Part shown: piece by piece, positions 1-6,442 of the stretch
How the letters are laid out: every line of letters starts with the position of its first letter
Numbering within the stretch: position 1 is the first letter of the stretch
Notes under the pieces: model-generated
The model's input: only the letters and a program-made list of their open reading frames with translations
Told to the model about the DNA's origin: nothing
Database searches by the model: none
NCBI GenBank assembly: GCA_030590185.1
Contig: JAUUZB010000015.1
Coordinates: 1 to 13,477, forward strand
Origin: Deltaproteobacteria bacterium
GTDB lineage: Bacteria > Myxococcota > XYA12-FULL-58-9 > JAUUZB01
DNA length: 13,477 bases
Direction: 5' to 3'
Position numbers and translations under genes: made by a program

Positions 1-2739
1 TGCAGCCGCGTCACCGCCAGCTTGACGGGTCGGCCCTGTGACGCCGGCGCCTGCCTCGACGGCTACCTCTGCAGCCCGATCGACGACATCTGCGTCGAAG
101 CGGCGAACCTCGACTGCGCCGGCGGCGGGCTGTGTCCCTCCACGACCGATGACGGCGACGCCTGCTACGGCGACGGCCGGATGATGCCCTGCGCCGACGA
201 CGTCACGGATTGCTCCTCCGGTTGTCGCCTGTGCCAGAGCGACGCTACCTGGAGCAGCTGCATCGACCCGGACTGCGGCGTGATCTGCGCCTCGGAAACC
301 CCCGTCTGCGTCGAGGGGGCCTGCGTCTGCTCCGCGACGAGCTGCACCGCCCCAGCGGTCTGCGCCGGGGGCGTCTGCTCGACGCCGCCCTGCGGGGACA
401 GCATTCGTGCCGTCGATGAGGCCTGCGACGGCACCGACGTCGGCGCCGCGACCTGCGCCGAGTTCGGGTACTTCGCCGGCACGGTCACCTGCACCGCCGA
501 TTGCCAGCTCGACTCCACCGGCTGTCACGACTGCGGCAACGCCAGCCTAGACGCCGGCGAAGCGTGCGACGGCAGCGAGCTCGGGGGCGGCAGCTGCACC
601 GCCCTCGCCTTCGATGGCGGCACCCTCGCCTGCGGTCCAAATTGTCTCTTCGACACCTCCGCCTGTTTCGGCTGCGGCGACGGCGTGATTGATGCCGGCG
701 AGCAGTGCGACGACACTGAGCTCGGCGGCGCGACCTGCGTGTCCCGCAGCTACGACTCCGGCAGTCTCGCCTGCAGCGTCAACTGCAGCTTTGATGAATC
801 CGGCTGCGGCACCTGCGGCAACGCCACCGCCGACGGCGGCGAGGCGTGCGACGGCCTCGACTTCGCCGGCGCCGGTTGTGGCGATTTCGGCTTCGCCTTC
901 GGCGCTCTGGTCTGCGACCTGGACTGCGTCGTCGACCGAAGCGGCTGCACCAACTGCGGCAACGACGCCATCGACCCGGCCGAGGCCTGCGACGGAACCG
1001 ATCTCGGGGCCACGGATCAGTGCGCCGACCACGGCTTCGTCAGCGGCGCCCTCGCCTGCCAGATCGATTGCTCCGCCTACGATACCACCGGCTGCAGCGC
1101 CTGCGGCAACGACACCATCGAAGCCCCGGAGGTTTGTGACGGCCCCGACCTAGGCACGCTGCAGTGCAGTGACTACGGCCTGATGTTCGGCACTCCGACC
1201 TGCCTCGCCGATTGTACCGGCCCCGACCTGGCCGGCTGTCACAATTGTGGCAACGGGACCGTCAACGCCGGCGAGGAATGCGACGGCTCGCCAGCGCAGA
1301 CCTGCCTCGACCTCTATTGCAGCGATGGCGCTGTCGCCTGCACTGGCAGCTGCCTGCACGACGTCACCGGCTGCTCGGTCTGCCTCCCGGTCACCGACGG
1401 CCTTCAGCTCTGGTACGACGCCTCCGTGCAAGGGACGATCACTCAGGCCGGCGGCAACGTCAGCGAATGGCGCAACCGGATCGGCACCGAGCACGCGACC
1501 TCCACGGCGCCCAACCAGCCGGCGTACGGGACCGCGACCATCAACGGCCGCAACGCCCTGGCCTTCGCCGGCGACGCCCGGATGGTGATGGGCAACCTCG
1601 GGGCGCTCTTCCCGACCGCCGCCACCCTCTTCGTCGTCGCCCGCCACAACCCCTCCCTCGGGGGCACCGTGGCGGAGGCCAACAGCTACAACCTCTTCAC
1701 CTCCGCAGACACCGACACCTGGTGGCGTTGGCACAGCAACGGCAGCGCCTACCCGGGCATCTTCCGTGGCACGCGGATCGAGGCCTACAACCTCAACATG
1801 CCGTTGAGTGGCACGCGAATCTACGAGGTCCAGAGCAGCTCGGGCGTGTGGGAGATGTGGATCGATGGCCTCTCCCAGGGTCCCCACTCGCCCGATTACG
1901 ACGCCGGTGACGATTTCCGCATCGGCGGCCCAAACGACAGCCAGACGAACAAGTATTTCGAGGGGAACCTGGGCGAGATCCTAGTCTACGATCGCGTTCT
2001 CACCGCCGGCGAGCGCCAGTCGGTGACCGAGTACCTGTGGCTCAAGTGGAAGGAGTGCAGTGACGACAGCCACTGCGGCGCCGGCCGGTTCTGCTCGTTG
2101 GGTTGGTGCGCGCCCCTGCTCCATTGGACCTTCGACACCGCCGGGTTCGTGGAGATCGACGCCAGCGGCAACGGCAACGACGGGGACGTCCTCGGCGGCG
2201 CCAACCACCTCACCAACGGGCGGGTCGGCGGCGCCTTGGCTTTCGACGGGCTCGACGATTGCGTCTCTACCGCTGCTGCGTCCCCCTTGGGCTTCGGCGC
2301 CGGCGACTTCACCATCTCGGTCTGGTTCCGCACCTCGACGACCGATGCCGACGTAATCGTCTTCTCGGCCCCGCTCGCCGGTGGCGCGAGCCCGGGCATC
2401 CTGATCGGCGTCAACCCGACCGGCAACCCCGGCGCCATCATCTTCCATCACGCGGGCGCGGCGGTCAGCCCAACCCAAACAGCGAACGGCACCTACAACG
2501 ACGGCACCTGGCACCACGTCGCCGCGGTACGTGACGGGGAGCAGCGTCGCCTCTACATCAACGGCGTCGCCGTAGGGACGACGGGCCCCGGCGGCTCACT
2601 CGGCCCGACGGTCGACGTCTCGGTGGCGCGGCTCTCCAGTGCCGTCGACCTGGGCTGGTTTCCTGGGGACGTCGACGAGGTGATGGTCACGGAACACGCC
2701 CTGAGCCCTGCGGACATCGAAAACCTGGCGGCCCCCTGA
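1..2739 (+). CDS. Cysteine-repeat and double LamG-domain surface protein (5' partial)
   Basis: The frame is open from base 1 (Cys-Ser-Arg-Val...), so the true start and any signal peptide lie upstream; the TTG at 22 has no claim to be the start. About 912 residues are visible. Residues 1-130 are a Cys-rich stretch with short CxxGxxC-type motifs. Residues 131-460 are seven six-cysteine repeats of about 47 residues (CGN...E.CDG...TC...G...C...C...GC). Residues 461-685 look like a LamG/concanavalin-like jellyroll (LQLWYDAS near its start, EILVYDR near its end). A short Cys-rich linker (HCGAGRFC) follows, then a second LamG-like domain at 706-912 (LLHWTFD, DFTISVWFR, WHHVAAVRDG, GDVDEVMV). Such architectures are known in secreted or cell-surface proteins of Myxococcota and related bacteria, and LamG folds often bind glycans. 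Location and adhesive role are inferred. Domain assignment is fairly sure; the ligand is unknown. Confidence 0.85.
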   Translation, partial: CSRVTASLTGRPCDAGACLDGYLCSPIDDICVEAANLDCAGGGLCPSTTDDGDACYGDGRMMPCADDVTDCSSGCRLCQSDATWSSCIDPDCGVICASETPVCVEGACVCSATSCTAPAVCAGGVCSTPPCGDSIRAVDEACDGTDVGAATCAEFGYFAGTVTCTADCQLDSTGCHDCGNASLDAGEACDGSELGGGSCTALAFDGGTLACGPNCLFDTSACFGCGDGVIDAGEQCDDTELGGATCVSRSYDSGSLACSVNCSFDESGCGTCGNATADGGEACDGLDFAGAGCGDFGFAFGALVCDLDCVVDRSGCTNCGNDAIDPAEACDGTDLGATDQCADHGFVSGALACQIDCSAYDTTGCSACGNDTIEAPEVCDGPDLGTLQCSDYGLMFGTPTCLADCTGPDLAGCHNCGNGTVNAGEECDGSPAQTCLDLYCSDGAVACTGSCLHDVTGCSVCLPVTDGLQLWYDASVQGTITQAGGNVSEWRNRIGTEHATSTAPNQPAYGTATINGRNALAFAGDARMVMGNLGALFPTAATLFVVARHNPSLGGTVAEANSYNLFTSADTDTWWRWHSNGSAYPGIFRGTRIEAYNLNMPLSGTRIYEVQSSSGVWEMWIDGLSQGPHSPDYDAGDDFRIGGPNDSQTNKYFEGNLGEILVYDRVLTAGERQSVTEYLWLKWKECSDDSHCGAGRFCSLGWCAPLLHWTFDTAGFVEIDASGNGNDGDVLGGANHLTNGRVGGALAFDGLDDCVSTAAASPLGFGAGDFTISVWFRTSTTDADVIVFSAPLAGGASPGILIGVNPTGNPGAIIFHHAGAAVSPTQTANGTYNDGTWHHVAAVRDGEQRRLYINGVAVGTTGPGGSLGPTVDVSVARLSSAVDLGWFPGDVDEVMVTEHALSPADIENLAAP
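391..1380 (+). repeat. Seven in-frame six-cysteine repeats in the surface protein
   Basis: Repeat units begin at 391, 532, 673, 814, 955, 1102 and 1246. The first four steps to the next unit are exactly 141 nt (47 codons); later units are 49, 48 and 45 codons. Each unit opens with CG(N/D), has ExCD about ten residues in, and carries six cysteines with conserved spacing, ending in GC. The DNA copies have diverged, so this is an old protein-level repeat rather than a recent tandem duplication. The even cysteine number suggests three disulfides per unit outside the cytoplasm. Confidence 0.85.
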
Positions 2740-2755
2740 TCCGCCCCGGGCTTGC

Positions 2756-2768
2756 TGTGAACATCACA
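2756..2768. promoter_or_regulatory. Short inverted repeat, possible operator
   Basis: TGTGA-ACA-TCACA is a perfect 5-bp inverted repeat with a 3-nt centre, ending one base before the ATG at 2770. The arms match CRP/FNR half-site letters, but the spacer is 3 nt rather than the 6 of CRP sites, and arms this short can arise by chance. It could be an operator for the small lipoprotein-like ORF. No promoter boxes were recognised beside it. Confidence 0.15.
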
Positions 2769-2769
2769 A

Positions 2770-2949
2770 ATGGGTTCTCCTACCCCCATGGCGCAACCCA
2801 CTGGACACCGGCGTTTGCTGGTCGGGCTGGCGCTGCTGACGTTGGCCCGCTGCGGAGGTTGCGACGGCTGCGGCGGCGAGCCTGAGGAGGTCGGTGAGAA
2901 TACCGACGGGTCCTCGAGGTTGACTATTTCGATCGCGCCCGCCTGGTGA
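2770..2949 (+). CDS. Small lipoprotein-like ORF (59 aa), possibly the 5' half of a frameshifted gene
   Basis: This ORF lies 30 nt after the LamG gene. An ATG at 2770 (or 2788) starts a peptide with basic residues (HRR), a hydrophobic run (LLVGLALLTLA) and then RCGGCDGCGG. This looks like a lipoprotein signal, but the residue before the candidate lipidated Cys28 is Arg (LARC). A canonical lipobox has Gly, Ala or Ser there, and one base change (CGC to GGC) would give LAGC. The frame stops at 2947-2949, inside the start of the next ORF (GTGA overlap). The next ORF's frame is open back to 2898 and reads plausibly (DYFDRARLVR). The two may therefore be one lipoprotein broken by a frameshift between about 2898 and 2946. 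No good ribosome binding site is seen. Function unknown. Confidence 0.4.
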   Translation: MGSPTPMAQPTGHRRLLVGLALLTLARCGGCDGCGGEPEEVGENTDGSSRLTISIAPAW

Positions 2950-3203
2950 GAATGCTCTCGGCGATCAACGAGCAGCGTGGAACCCTCGTCGAGCTCGATG
3001 CCGTGCGCAACGAGCTGGCGCGCGAGCTCGATGAGTCGACAGCCTCATTTCAAAAGATGTCACCCGAGACTCGACCGGAGGCAGAGGTTCTAGCTGGCGA
3101 GCTGCGTGGGGATCTGCTCGAGCTCGAACGCATTCGCAAAGATCTCCACGACGAGTTGGTGACCAGCCTCGACGAGATCAACGCGATCGACGGGGGAGAC
3201 TAG
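2946..3203 (+). CDS. Short helical coiled-coil protein (85 aa) or C-terminal half of a frameshifted lipoprotein
   Basis: The product is highly charged and almost entirely helical by eye, with repeated Leu/Glu/Arg spacing (ELDAVRNELARELDE and DLLELERIRKDLHDELV) typical of a coiled coil. No family was recognised. The GTG at 2946 overlaps the stop of the preceding ORF by 4 nt, and an ATG at 2952 is an alternative start; neither has a clear ribosome binding site. The same frame stays open upstream to 2898, so this could be the body of a roughly 130-residue lipoprotein whose signal peptide is encoded at 2770. The stop at 3201-3203 sits one base from the end of the minus-strand remnant at 3205, a tight convergent arrangement that supports it as a real gene end. 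Confidence 0.5.
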   Translation: MRMLSAINEQRGTLVELDAVRNELARELDESTASFQKMSPETRPEAEVLAGELRGDLLELERIRKDLHDELVTSLDEINAIDGGD

Positions 3204-3204
3204 C

Positions 3205-3481
3205 TCAGCGGTCAACCAGCGCCGCCACGCCGTCGTAATCACTGTCGAAGGCCGGGACGAACGCTTGGATTCCGGCGGCTGCGAAAAAAGGCTGCGCCGC
3301 GGGCAAGGCCGCGAGCCTGGTGAGTGCCGAGCTGCTCGCCGAGGGCGTCGAAGATCCTCGACTGCTCGGCGGGCTCAACGAACGGCAAGGTCGAAACGAT
3401 CAATGGCCGTGCCCGGGCGACCTGCGTGAGCGCGAAAAACGTCGCAGCTATGGCGAGGATTTGGGAGCGTCGAAGCATCAT
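3205..3481 (-). pseudogene. Remnant of a PhnD-like periplasmic binding protein (internally deleted and frameshifted)
   Basis: Reading on the minus strand, ATG at 3481 (a second at 3478) starts a clear signal peptide (RRSQILAIAATFFALTQVA). It is followed by RPLIVSTLPFVEPAEQSRIF and DALGEQLG, which resembles the mature N-terminus of phosphate/phosphonate-binding PhnD family proteins. That frame then turns Arg/Gly-rich and stops at 3239. The +1 frame from about 3340 reads ALTRLAALPAAQPFFAAAGI then QAFVPAFDSDYDGV, resembling the C-terminal end of the same family, and stops with TGA at 3205-3207. Together they give about 92 residues against roughly 280-300 for a full PhnD-like protein. The core appears to be missing and the junction, near 3320-3340, is out of frame. 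The family match is from memory of typical motifs and is moderate; a short secreted protein with a sequencing frameshift is the alternative. Confidence 0.45.
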
Positions 3482-3762
3482 TGGACAGGTTCGCAAACAC
3501 GTTCGCTGTAGGTAGAAAAGGACGCGGGTCGAGGCTGGTCCGCGACGTCATGGCGCGGGCCTTCGCGAGCTGCATCGAGGTGGCGATCATGTCGCTCAAT
3601 CTCGGGTTCGAGACTGAAAACGAGATCCGGGTGAGCTACCCCTTCACGTTCAAAGTGCGGTAGCTGTCGGTTTCGCCCGGAGCAGTCCTGGGCTCCGCGA
3701 GACCTCGGTTGAACGGCTGGATTTCTCTCGTCGAGAGCGTAGGCGAGCATCACGGGACTGAA
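3482..3762. other. Stretch without a convincing gene
   Basis: No ORF here has a start, ribosome binding site and recognisable family. A plus-strand frame (open 3430-3663, stop TAG at 3661) has strongly GC-biased third positions from about 3523. It ends in ENEIRVSYPFTFKVR, which looks like a terminal beta-strand, so it may be the tail of a lost gene. Minus-strand frames over the same bases are His/Arg/Pro-rich and look like shadows. With the broken genes on its left, this stretch is best read as decayed or non-coding DNA. Confidence 0.4.
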
Positions 3763-3784
3763 CGCCGCCGGTGCATGGGCGGCG
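3763..3784 (-). terminator. Terminator-like GC hairpin after the kinase gene
   Basis: CGCCGCC (3763-3769) and GGCGGCG (3778-3784) form a perfect 7-bp all-GC stem with an 8-nt loop. It begins six bases beyond the stop codon of the minus-strand kinase gene. The bases that follow on the minus strand begin TTCAG, not a real T-run, so it is a weak intrinsic terminator or a 3' stabilising hairpin. Confidence 0.4.
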
Positions 3785-3790
3785 CCTACC

Positions 3791-5287
3791 TCAAACCATC
3801 GCCCGGTTGAGCAACGACGGCTGGTGACTGCGCCACCAACGCTCGGCCCGCGGGTGGTCCCACTCGATCCCCACCGGGCAAGCCGCGAGCGCCTCGTTGA
3901 GCTCCATCGCGGATTGAAACCGATCCGCCGGATCCTTGGCCAGACACTTCATGACGATCCGTTCGAGCTCCTCGGGCACGTCGACCTCACTGCGCACACT
4001 CGGCGGCTCCGGCACTGAGCTGGCGTGGGCGATCGCCATGCGCAGGGCGGTCTCCTCGTCGAAGACCAACAGGCCGGTGAGCAACCAATAGGCCACGCAA
4101 CCCAAGGCGTAGATGTCGCTGCGCGCGTCCACCGGGCTCTTTCCAACTAGCATCTCCGGCGGCGCGAAGGCGGGGGTGCCGGTGAAGCTGCCCTCATCAC
4201 TGAGCTCCACCGAATCGCTCGACGGTGACGGTTTGACCAAGCCAAAGTCGAGCACCTTGAGGAAATCGTAGCTCAACCCGATTGGCCCGACGTGAAGATT
4301 CGACGGTTTGATGTCGCGATGGATGAAGCTCTGGCCATGGGCCTCGGCGAGGGAGTCGCAGACCTGTTGCAGGAGATAGACCACCCGCTGGGCCGAGAGC
4401 GGGCCGTGCTCGCGAATGAGGTCGTCGAGGTCGAAGCCCTCGAGGTACTCCATCACATAATAGAAGGTGCCGTCCCCGGCGATGCCGAAGTCGTAGATCT
4501 CCACGGTGTGCGGTGAGCGCAGGGCCGCGGTGGCCATGGCCTCGCGCTCGAACTGACGCATGGCCCGGTCGATCTCATCACCGCTCTTGCCCTGGAGAAG
4601 CTCGCGCTTGATCAACTTCAAGGCGGATGGCCGCGCCAACATCTTGTGACGCACCAACCAGACTTCACCCATGCCGCCGCCCCCGAGGCGTTCGATGAGC
4701 TCATACTGGGTCTCCTCGGTCTTGCGCACCATCCCGCCGTAGAAGAGGCCGGCCAGGGCGACACCGGAGGTGGCAAAGGCAGCGGCGAGTAACATTAGGA
4801 TCGTCGCGTCGATCAAACCATCGGCGTTGATGAACAGGCCGAGGCCGAGGGGCACCATGGCGGTGGGGATCAAGACCAGCGCCGCCCGCCACCAGGGATT
4901 GAGCACCAGGGCGTAGACCGCCATCAGGAGAAGAAAGTGGACCTGGCTGCGTTGCCACACCGCGGCCATGGAGCCGGTGTCGATTTGGCTGGCGGCTTCG
5001 AGCATCGCGTAGTCGCGCAGGGCGATGAAGATCACCGTGGCCGCGAACGTCACGATCTCCAGGCTACGCAGCTGCAGGGAGGCCTGGCCGTCTCGCGTCA
5101 GGGCGAGGGCGAGGGACACGACCAGGATAGCGATCGGTACCCCGTACAACCAAACCGGCAGCGTCTCCCCGGCGATCAGATCGCGAACCGTCACCCCGAG
5201 GCTCGCTAGCAGCAACAGCCCAGAGAGCAGCGCCGCCGCCGGTTTCTTCACCGGCACCATCTTGTCGGCGCCCAACCTGGGCACCAT
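3791..5287 (-). CDS. Membrane Ser/Thr protein kinase, N-terminal membrane domain and C-terminal kinase
   Basis: A 498-residue Hanks-type kinase. About six hydrophobic segments (roughly 17-35, 45-64, 74-91, 115-130, 134-153, 160-183) come first, then a kinase domain at about 195-468. Seen in it: glycine loop LGGGGMGEV (201-209), ATP-binding Lys224 (ALKLIK), probable helix-C Glu249, catalytic HRDIKPSN (323-330, Asp325), DFG at 347-349, activation-loop end GTPAFAPPE (PPE where APE is usual) and DIYALG (391-396). All catalytic residues are present, so it should be active. The tail, with WWRSH, is of a kind I associate with deltaproteobacterial kinases. Most bacterial kinases of this family place the kinase first and the membrane segment after it; here the order is reversed and no sizeable extracytoplasmic sensor is visible. 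ATG 5287 was chosen; an ATG ten codons in is possible. It lies 176 nt after the membrane protein gene on the same strand. Substrate unknown. Confidence 0.9.
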   Translation of the reverse strand: MVPRLGADKMVPVKKPAAALLSGLLLLASLGVTVRDLIAGETLPVWLYGVPIAILVVSLALALTRDGQASLQLRSLEIVTFAATVIFIALRDYAMLEAASQIDTGSMAAVWQRSQVHFLLLMAVYALVLNPWWRAALVLIPTAMVPLGLGLFINADGLIDATILMLLAAAFATSGVALAGLFYGGMVRKTEETQYELIERLGGGGMGEVWLVRHKMLARPSALKLIKRELLQGKSGDEIDRAMRQFEREAMATAALRSPHTVEIYDFGIAGDGTFYYVMEYLEGFDLDDLIREHGPLSAQRVVYLLQQVCDSLAEAHGQSFIHRDIKPSNLHVGPIGLSYDFLKVLDFGLVKPSPSSDSVELSDEGSFTGTPAFAPPEMLVGKSPVDARSDIYALGCVAYWLLTGLLVFDEETALRMAIAHASSVPEPPSVRSEVDVPEELERIVMKCLAKDPADRFQSAMELNEALAACPVGIEWDHPRAERWWRSHQPSLLNRAMV

Positions 5288-5463
5288 GCCCCGGTCGTGT
5301 CAGAAGCGGCCGGTGGGCACGGCGCAGTTGGCGTCCTCTTTGTGGCTGCGTGTGGCGCGTTCCGAATTTGATCTCATGATCGAGCTCGTGTTGATCCCGT
5401 AGCGGTTTCTAAGATGGGATCCGATTGCGCGGTTGTCGAGCCGCTTCCAGAGCCAGAGCGCCC

Positions 5464-6309
5464 TCAGAGCAGCGGCGCGTACTCCACCATACCCCAGAGC
5501 TCGTAGAGGACGAACGCGAGGCCGGAGGCTAGGGCTGGCCAGGTGAAGCTCTTGCTCATGAAGGTGAAGCGGGGCGCGGCGAAAAAGAGGAGGAAGATGG
5601 GCGCGGCGAACAAGAAGGATACGAAGACGTCCGGGTTCTCAGGGGCTGGGGCACCGGCCTCGGGGCCGAGGTTGCGGTACCAAATGGCAGTGGACAGGTT
5701 GAGCACAATCTCGGAGATCAGAACGGTGGGGACCAAATAGAAGAAGTAGCGCGGCTTCGAGGAGGGATGCCGGGCCTCGATCCCTCCGAACTTGACGACG
5801 AGGTGGGCGAAGAAGATCCCAATCGCCGTGAAGACAGCGAATTGCTGCCAGCCCTCTGAAACATTCGCGTCATCCACGGTCATACCGCTGACGATGACGA
5901 GGGCCAGCACCATGATGATGCCGAAGCCAAAGGACGGATAAAAGAAGATGATGTCCGGCCAGGTCGTCGTCGTCGATGTCTTGCGACGCTGGACCTCGTC
6001 GTAGCTCGTGATCGTGACGCTCTTCAATTTGATGTCGGGCTCGAGGCGACCGATGAAACCGAGGGAGACGACGTAGGCCAGATAGATGCCCAGGACGACG
6101 AGGATGGTGGTCTCGCTGGGGGCGAGGAGCATCTCCCGAAAGACATCGTTCAGATCATCGAAGACGAGCCAATGGAGCCCATCGGCGAGCACGGGAAAGA
6201 GGCTGGCGGCGATGGCCCAGGGGGTCTCACCAAGGAAGCGGGCGACGAGGCCCAGCTTGCCTGTCGCGGCCTTCTTTTTGTTCGCTTCCCTATCTTCGCG
6301 TCTAGACAC
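5464..6309 (-). CDS. Unrecognised multi-pass membrane protein (281 aa)
   Basis: No family was recognised. The GTG at 6309 is chosen as start because GGAG lies seven bases upstream; extending to the ATG at 6366 adds 19 residues that precede this ribosome binding site. The N-terminus is basic (SRREDREANKKK), suggesting a cytoplasmic start. Hydrophobic segments lie at roughly 31-49 (weak), 68-86, 120-141, 155-173, 188-208, 229-247 and 255-273. Between the second and third is a polar stretch with a Thr run (RRKTSTTTTWPD, 108-119). No catalytic motif, cysteine pair or nucleotide-binding site is evident. It is divergent from the tatT operon with about 130 bp between the starts, and upstream of the kinase gene on the same strand. 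A functional link to either is possible but unproven. Confidence 0.75.
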   Translation of the reverse strand: MSRREDREANKKKAATGKLGLVARFLGETPWAIAASLFPVLADGLHWLVFDDLNDVFREMLLAPSETTILVVLGIYLAYVVSLGFIGRLEPDIKLKSVTITSYDEVQRRKTSTTTTWPDIIFFYPSFGFGIIMVLALVIVSGMTVDDANVSEGWQQFAVFTAIGIFFAHLVVKFGGIEARHPSSKPRYFFYLVPTVLISEIVLNLSTAIWYRNLGPEAGAPAPENPDVFVSFLFAAPIFLLFFAAPRFTFMSKSFTWPALASGLAFVLYELWGMVEYAPLL

Positions 6310-6316
6310 CGCTCGT

Positions 6317-6320
6317 CTCC
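6317..6320 (-). promoter_or_regulatory. Ribosome binding site that fixes the membrane protein start
   Basis: On the minus strand GGAG is followed by seven bases (ACGAGCG) and then GTG at 6309. This is near-optimal Shine-Dalgarno spacing and makes the GTG more credible than the upstream ATG at 6366. Confidence 0.6.
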
Positions 6321-6370
6321 AGGTGAAAATTCGCGGCAACCTAGCCCAACTGGCGCGGCAATACACGCCG

Positions 6371-6399
6371 TTGACATGACCCCAGAGCGTAGATATTCC
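6371..6399 (+). promoter_or_regulatory. Candidate sigma-70 promoter of the TRAP operon
   Basis: A perfect TTGACA (6371-6376) is followed after 17 bp by TATTCC (6394-6399), which keeps the first three bases of the -10 consensus. Transcription would start near 6405, about 38 nt before the tatT ATG. It sits in the divergent gap between the membrane protein gene and tatT. The -10 box is poor, so this may depend on an activator or be a chance match. Confidence 0.4.
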
Positions 6400-6436
6400 C
6401 CCGATCTTCTCCTATCGAAAACCCAGGATTCGGGGG
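6398..6436 (+). promoter_or_regulatory. Inverted repeat covering the tatT leader and translation start region
   Basis: CCCCCGA (6398-6404) and TCGGGGG (6430-6436) are perfect 7-bp inverted arms 25 nt apart. The right arm ends six bases before the tatT ATG and contains the only G-rich Shine-Dalgarno-like run. If the RNA starts upstream of 6398, the hairpin would hide the ribosome binding site. If it starts near 6405, as the candidate promoter suggests, the arms can act only as a DNA operator. Both readings are inference. Confidence 0.3.
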
Positions 6437-6442
6437 CTGATC

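Noticed and set aside
1150..1887. Long minus-strand open frame inside the LamG gene
   Set aside because: Composition is that of a GC-rich shadow (Val/Gly/Ala/Arg), no motif was found, and the plus strand has clear domains here.
2756..2768. CRP site reading of TGTGA...TCACA
   Set aside because: The spacer is 3 nt rather than 6, so it does not fit a CRP operator; kept only as a low-confidence inverted repeat.
3478..3753. Minus-strand 91-codon frame whose stop overlaps the remnant's ATG
   Set aside because: The ATGA overlap is tempting, but the peptide is His/Arg/Pro-rich with no recognisable fold or ribosome binding site, and its third positions do not look coding.
5288..5463. Gap between the membrane protein and kinase genes, including a 25-codon minus-strand ORF beginning MRSNSER
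   Set aside because: The peptide is too short, with no ribosome binding site or recognised family. No convincing promoter or terminator was seen, only 4-bp stems.
6310..6366. Extension of the minus-strand membrane protein to an ATG at 6366
   Set aside because: A GGAG at proper spacing precedes the GTG at 6309, and the added 19 residues do not resemble a membrane-protein start.
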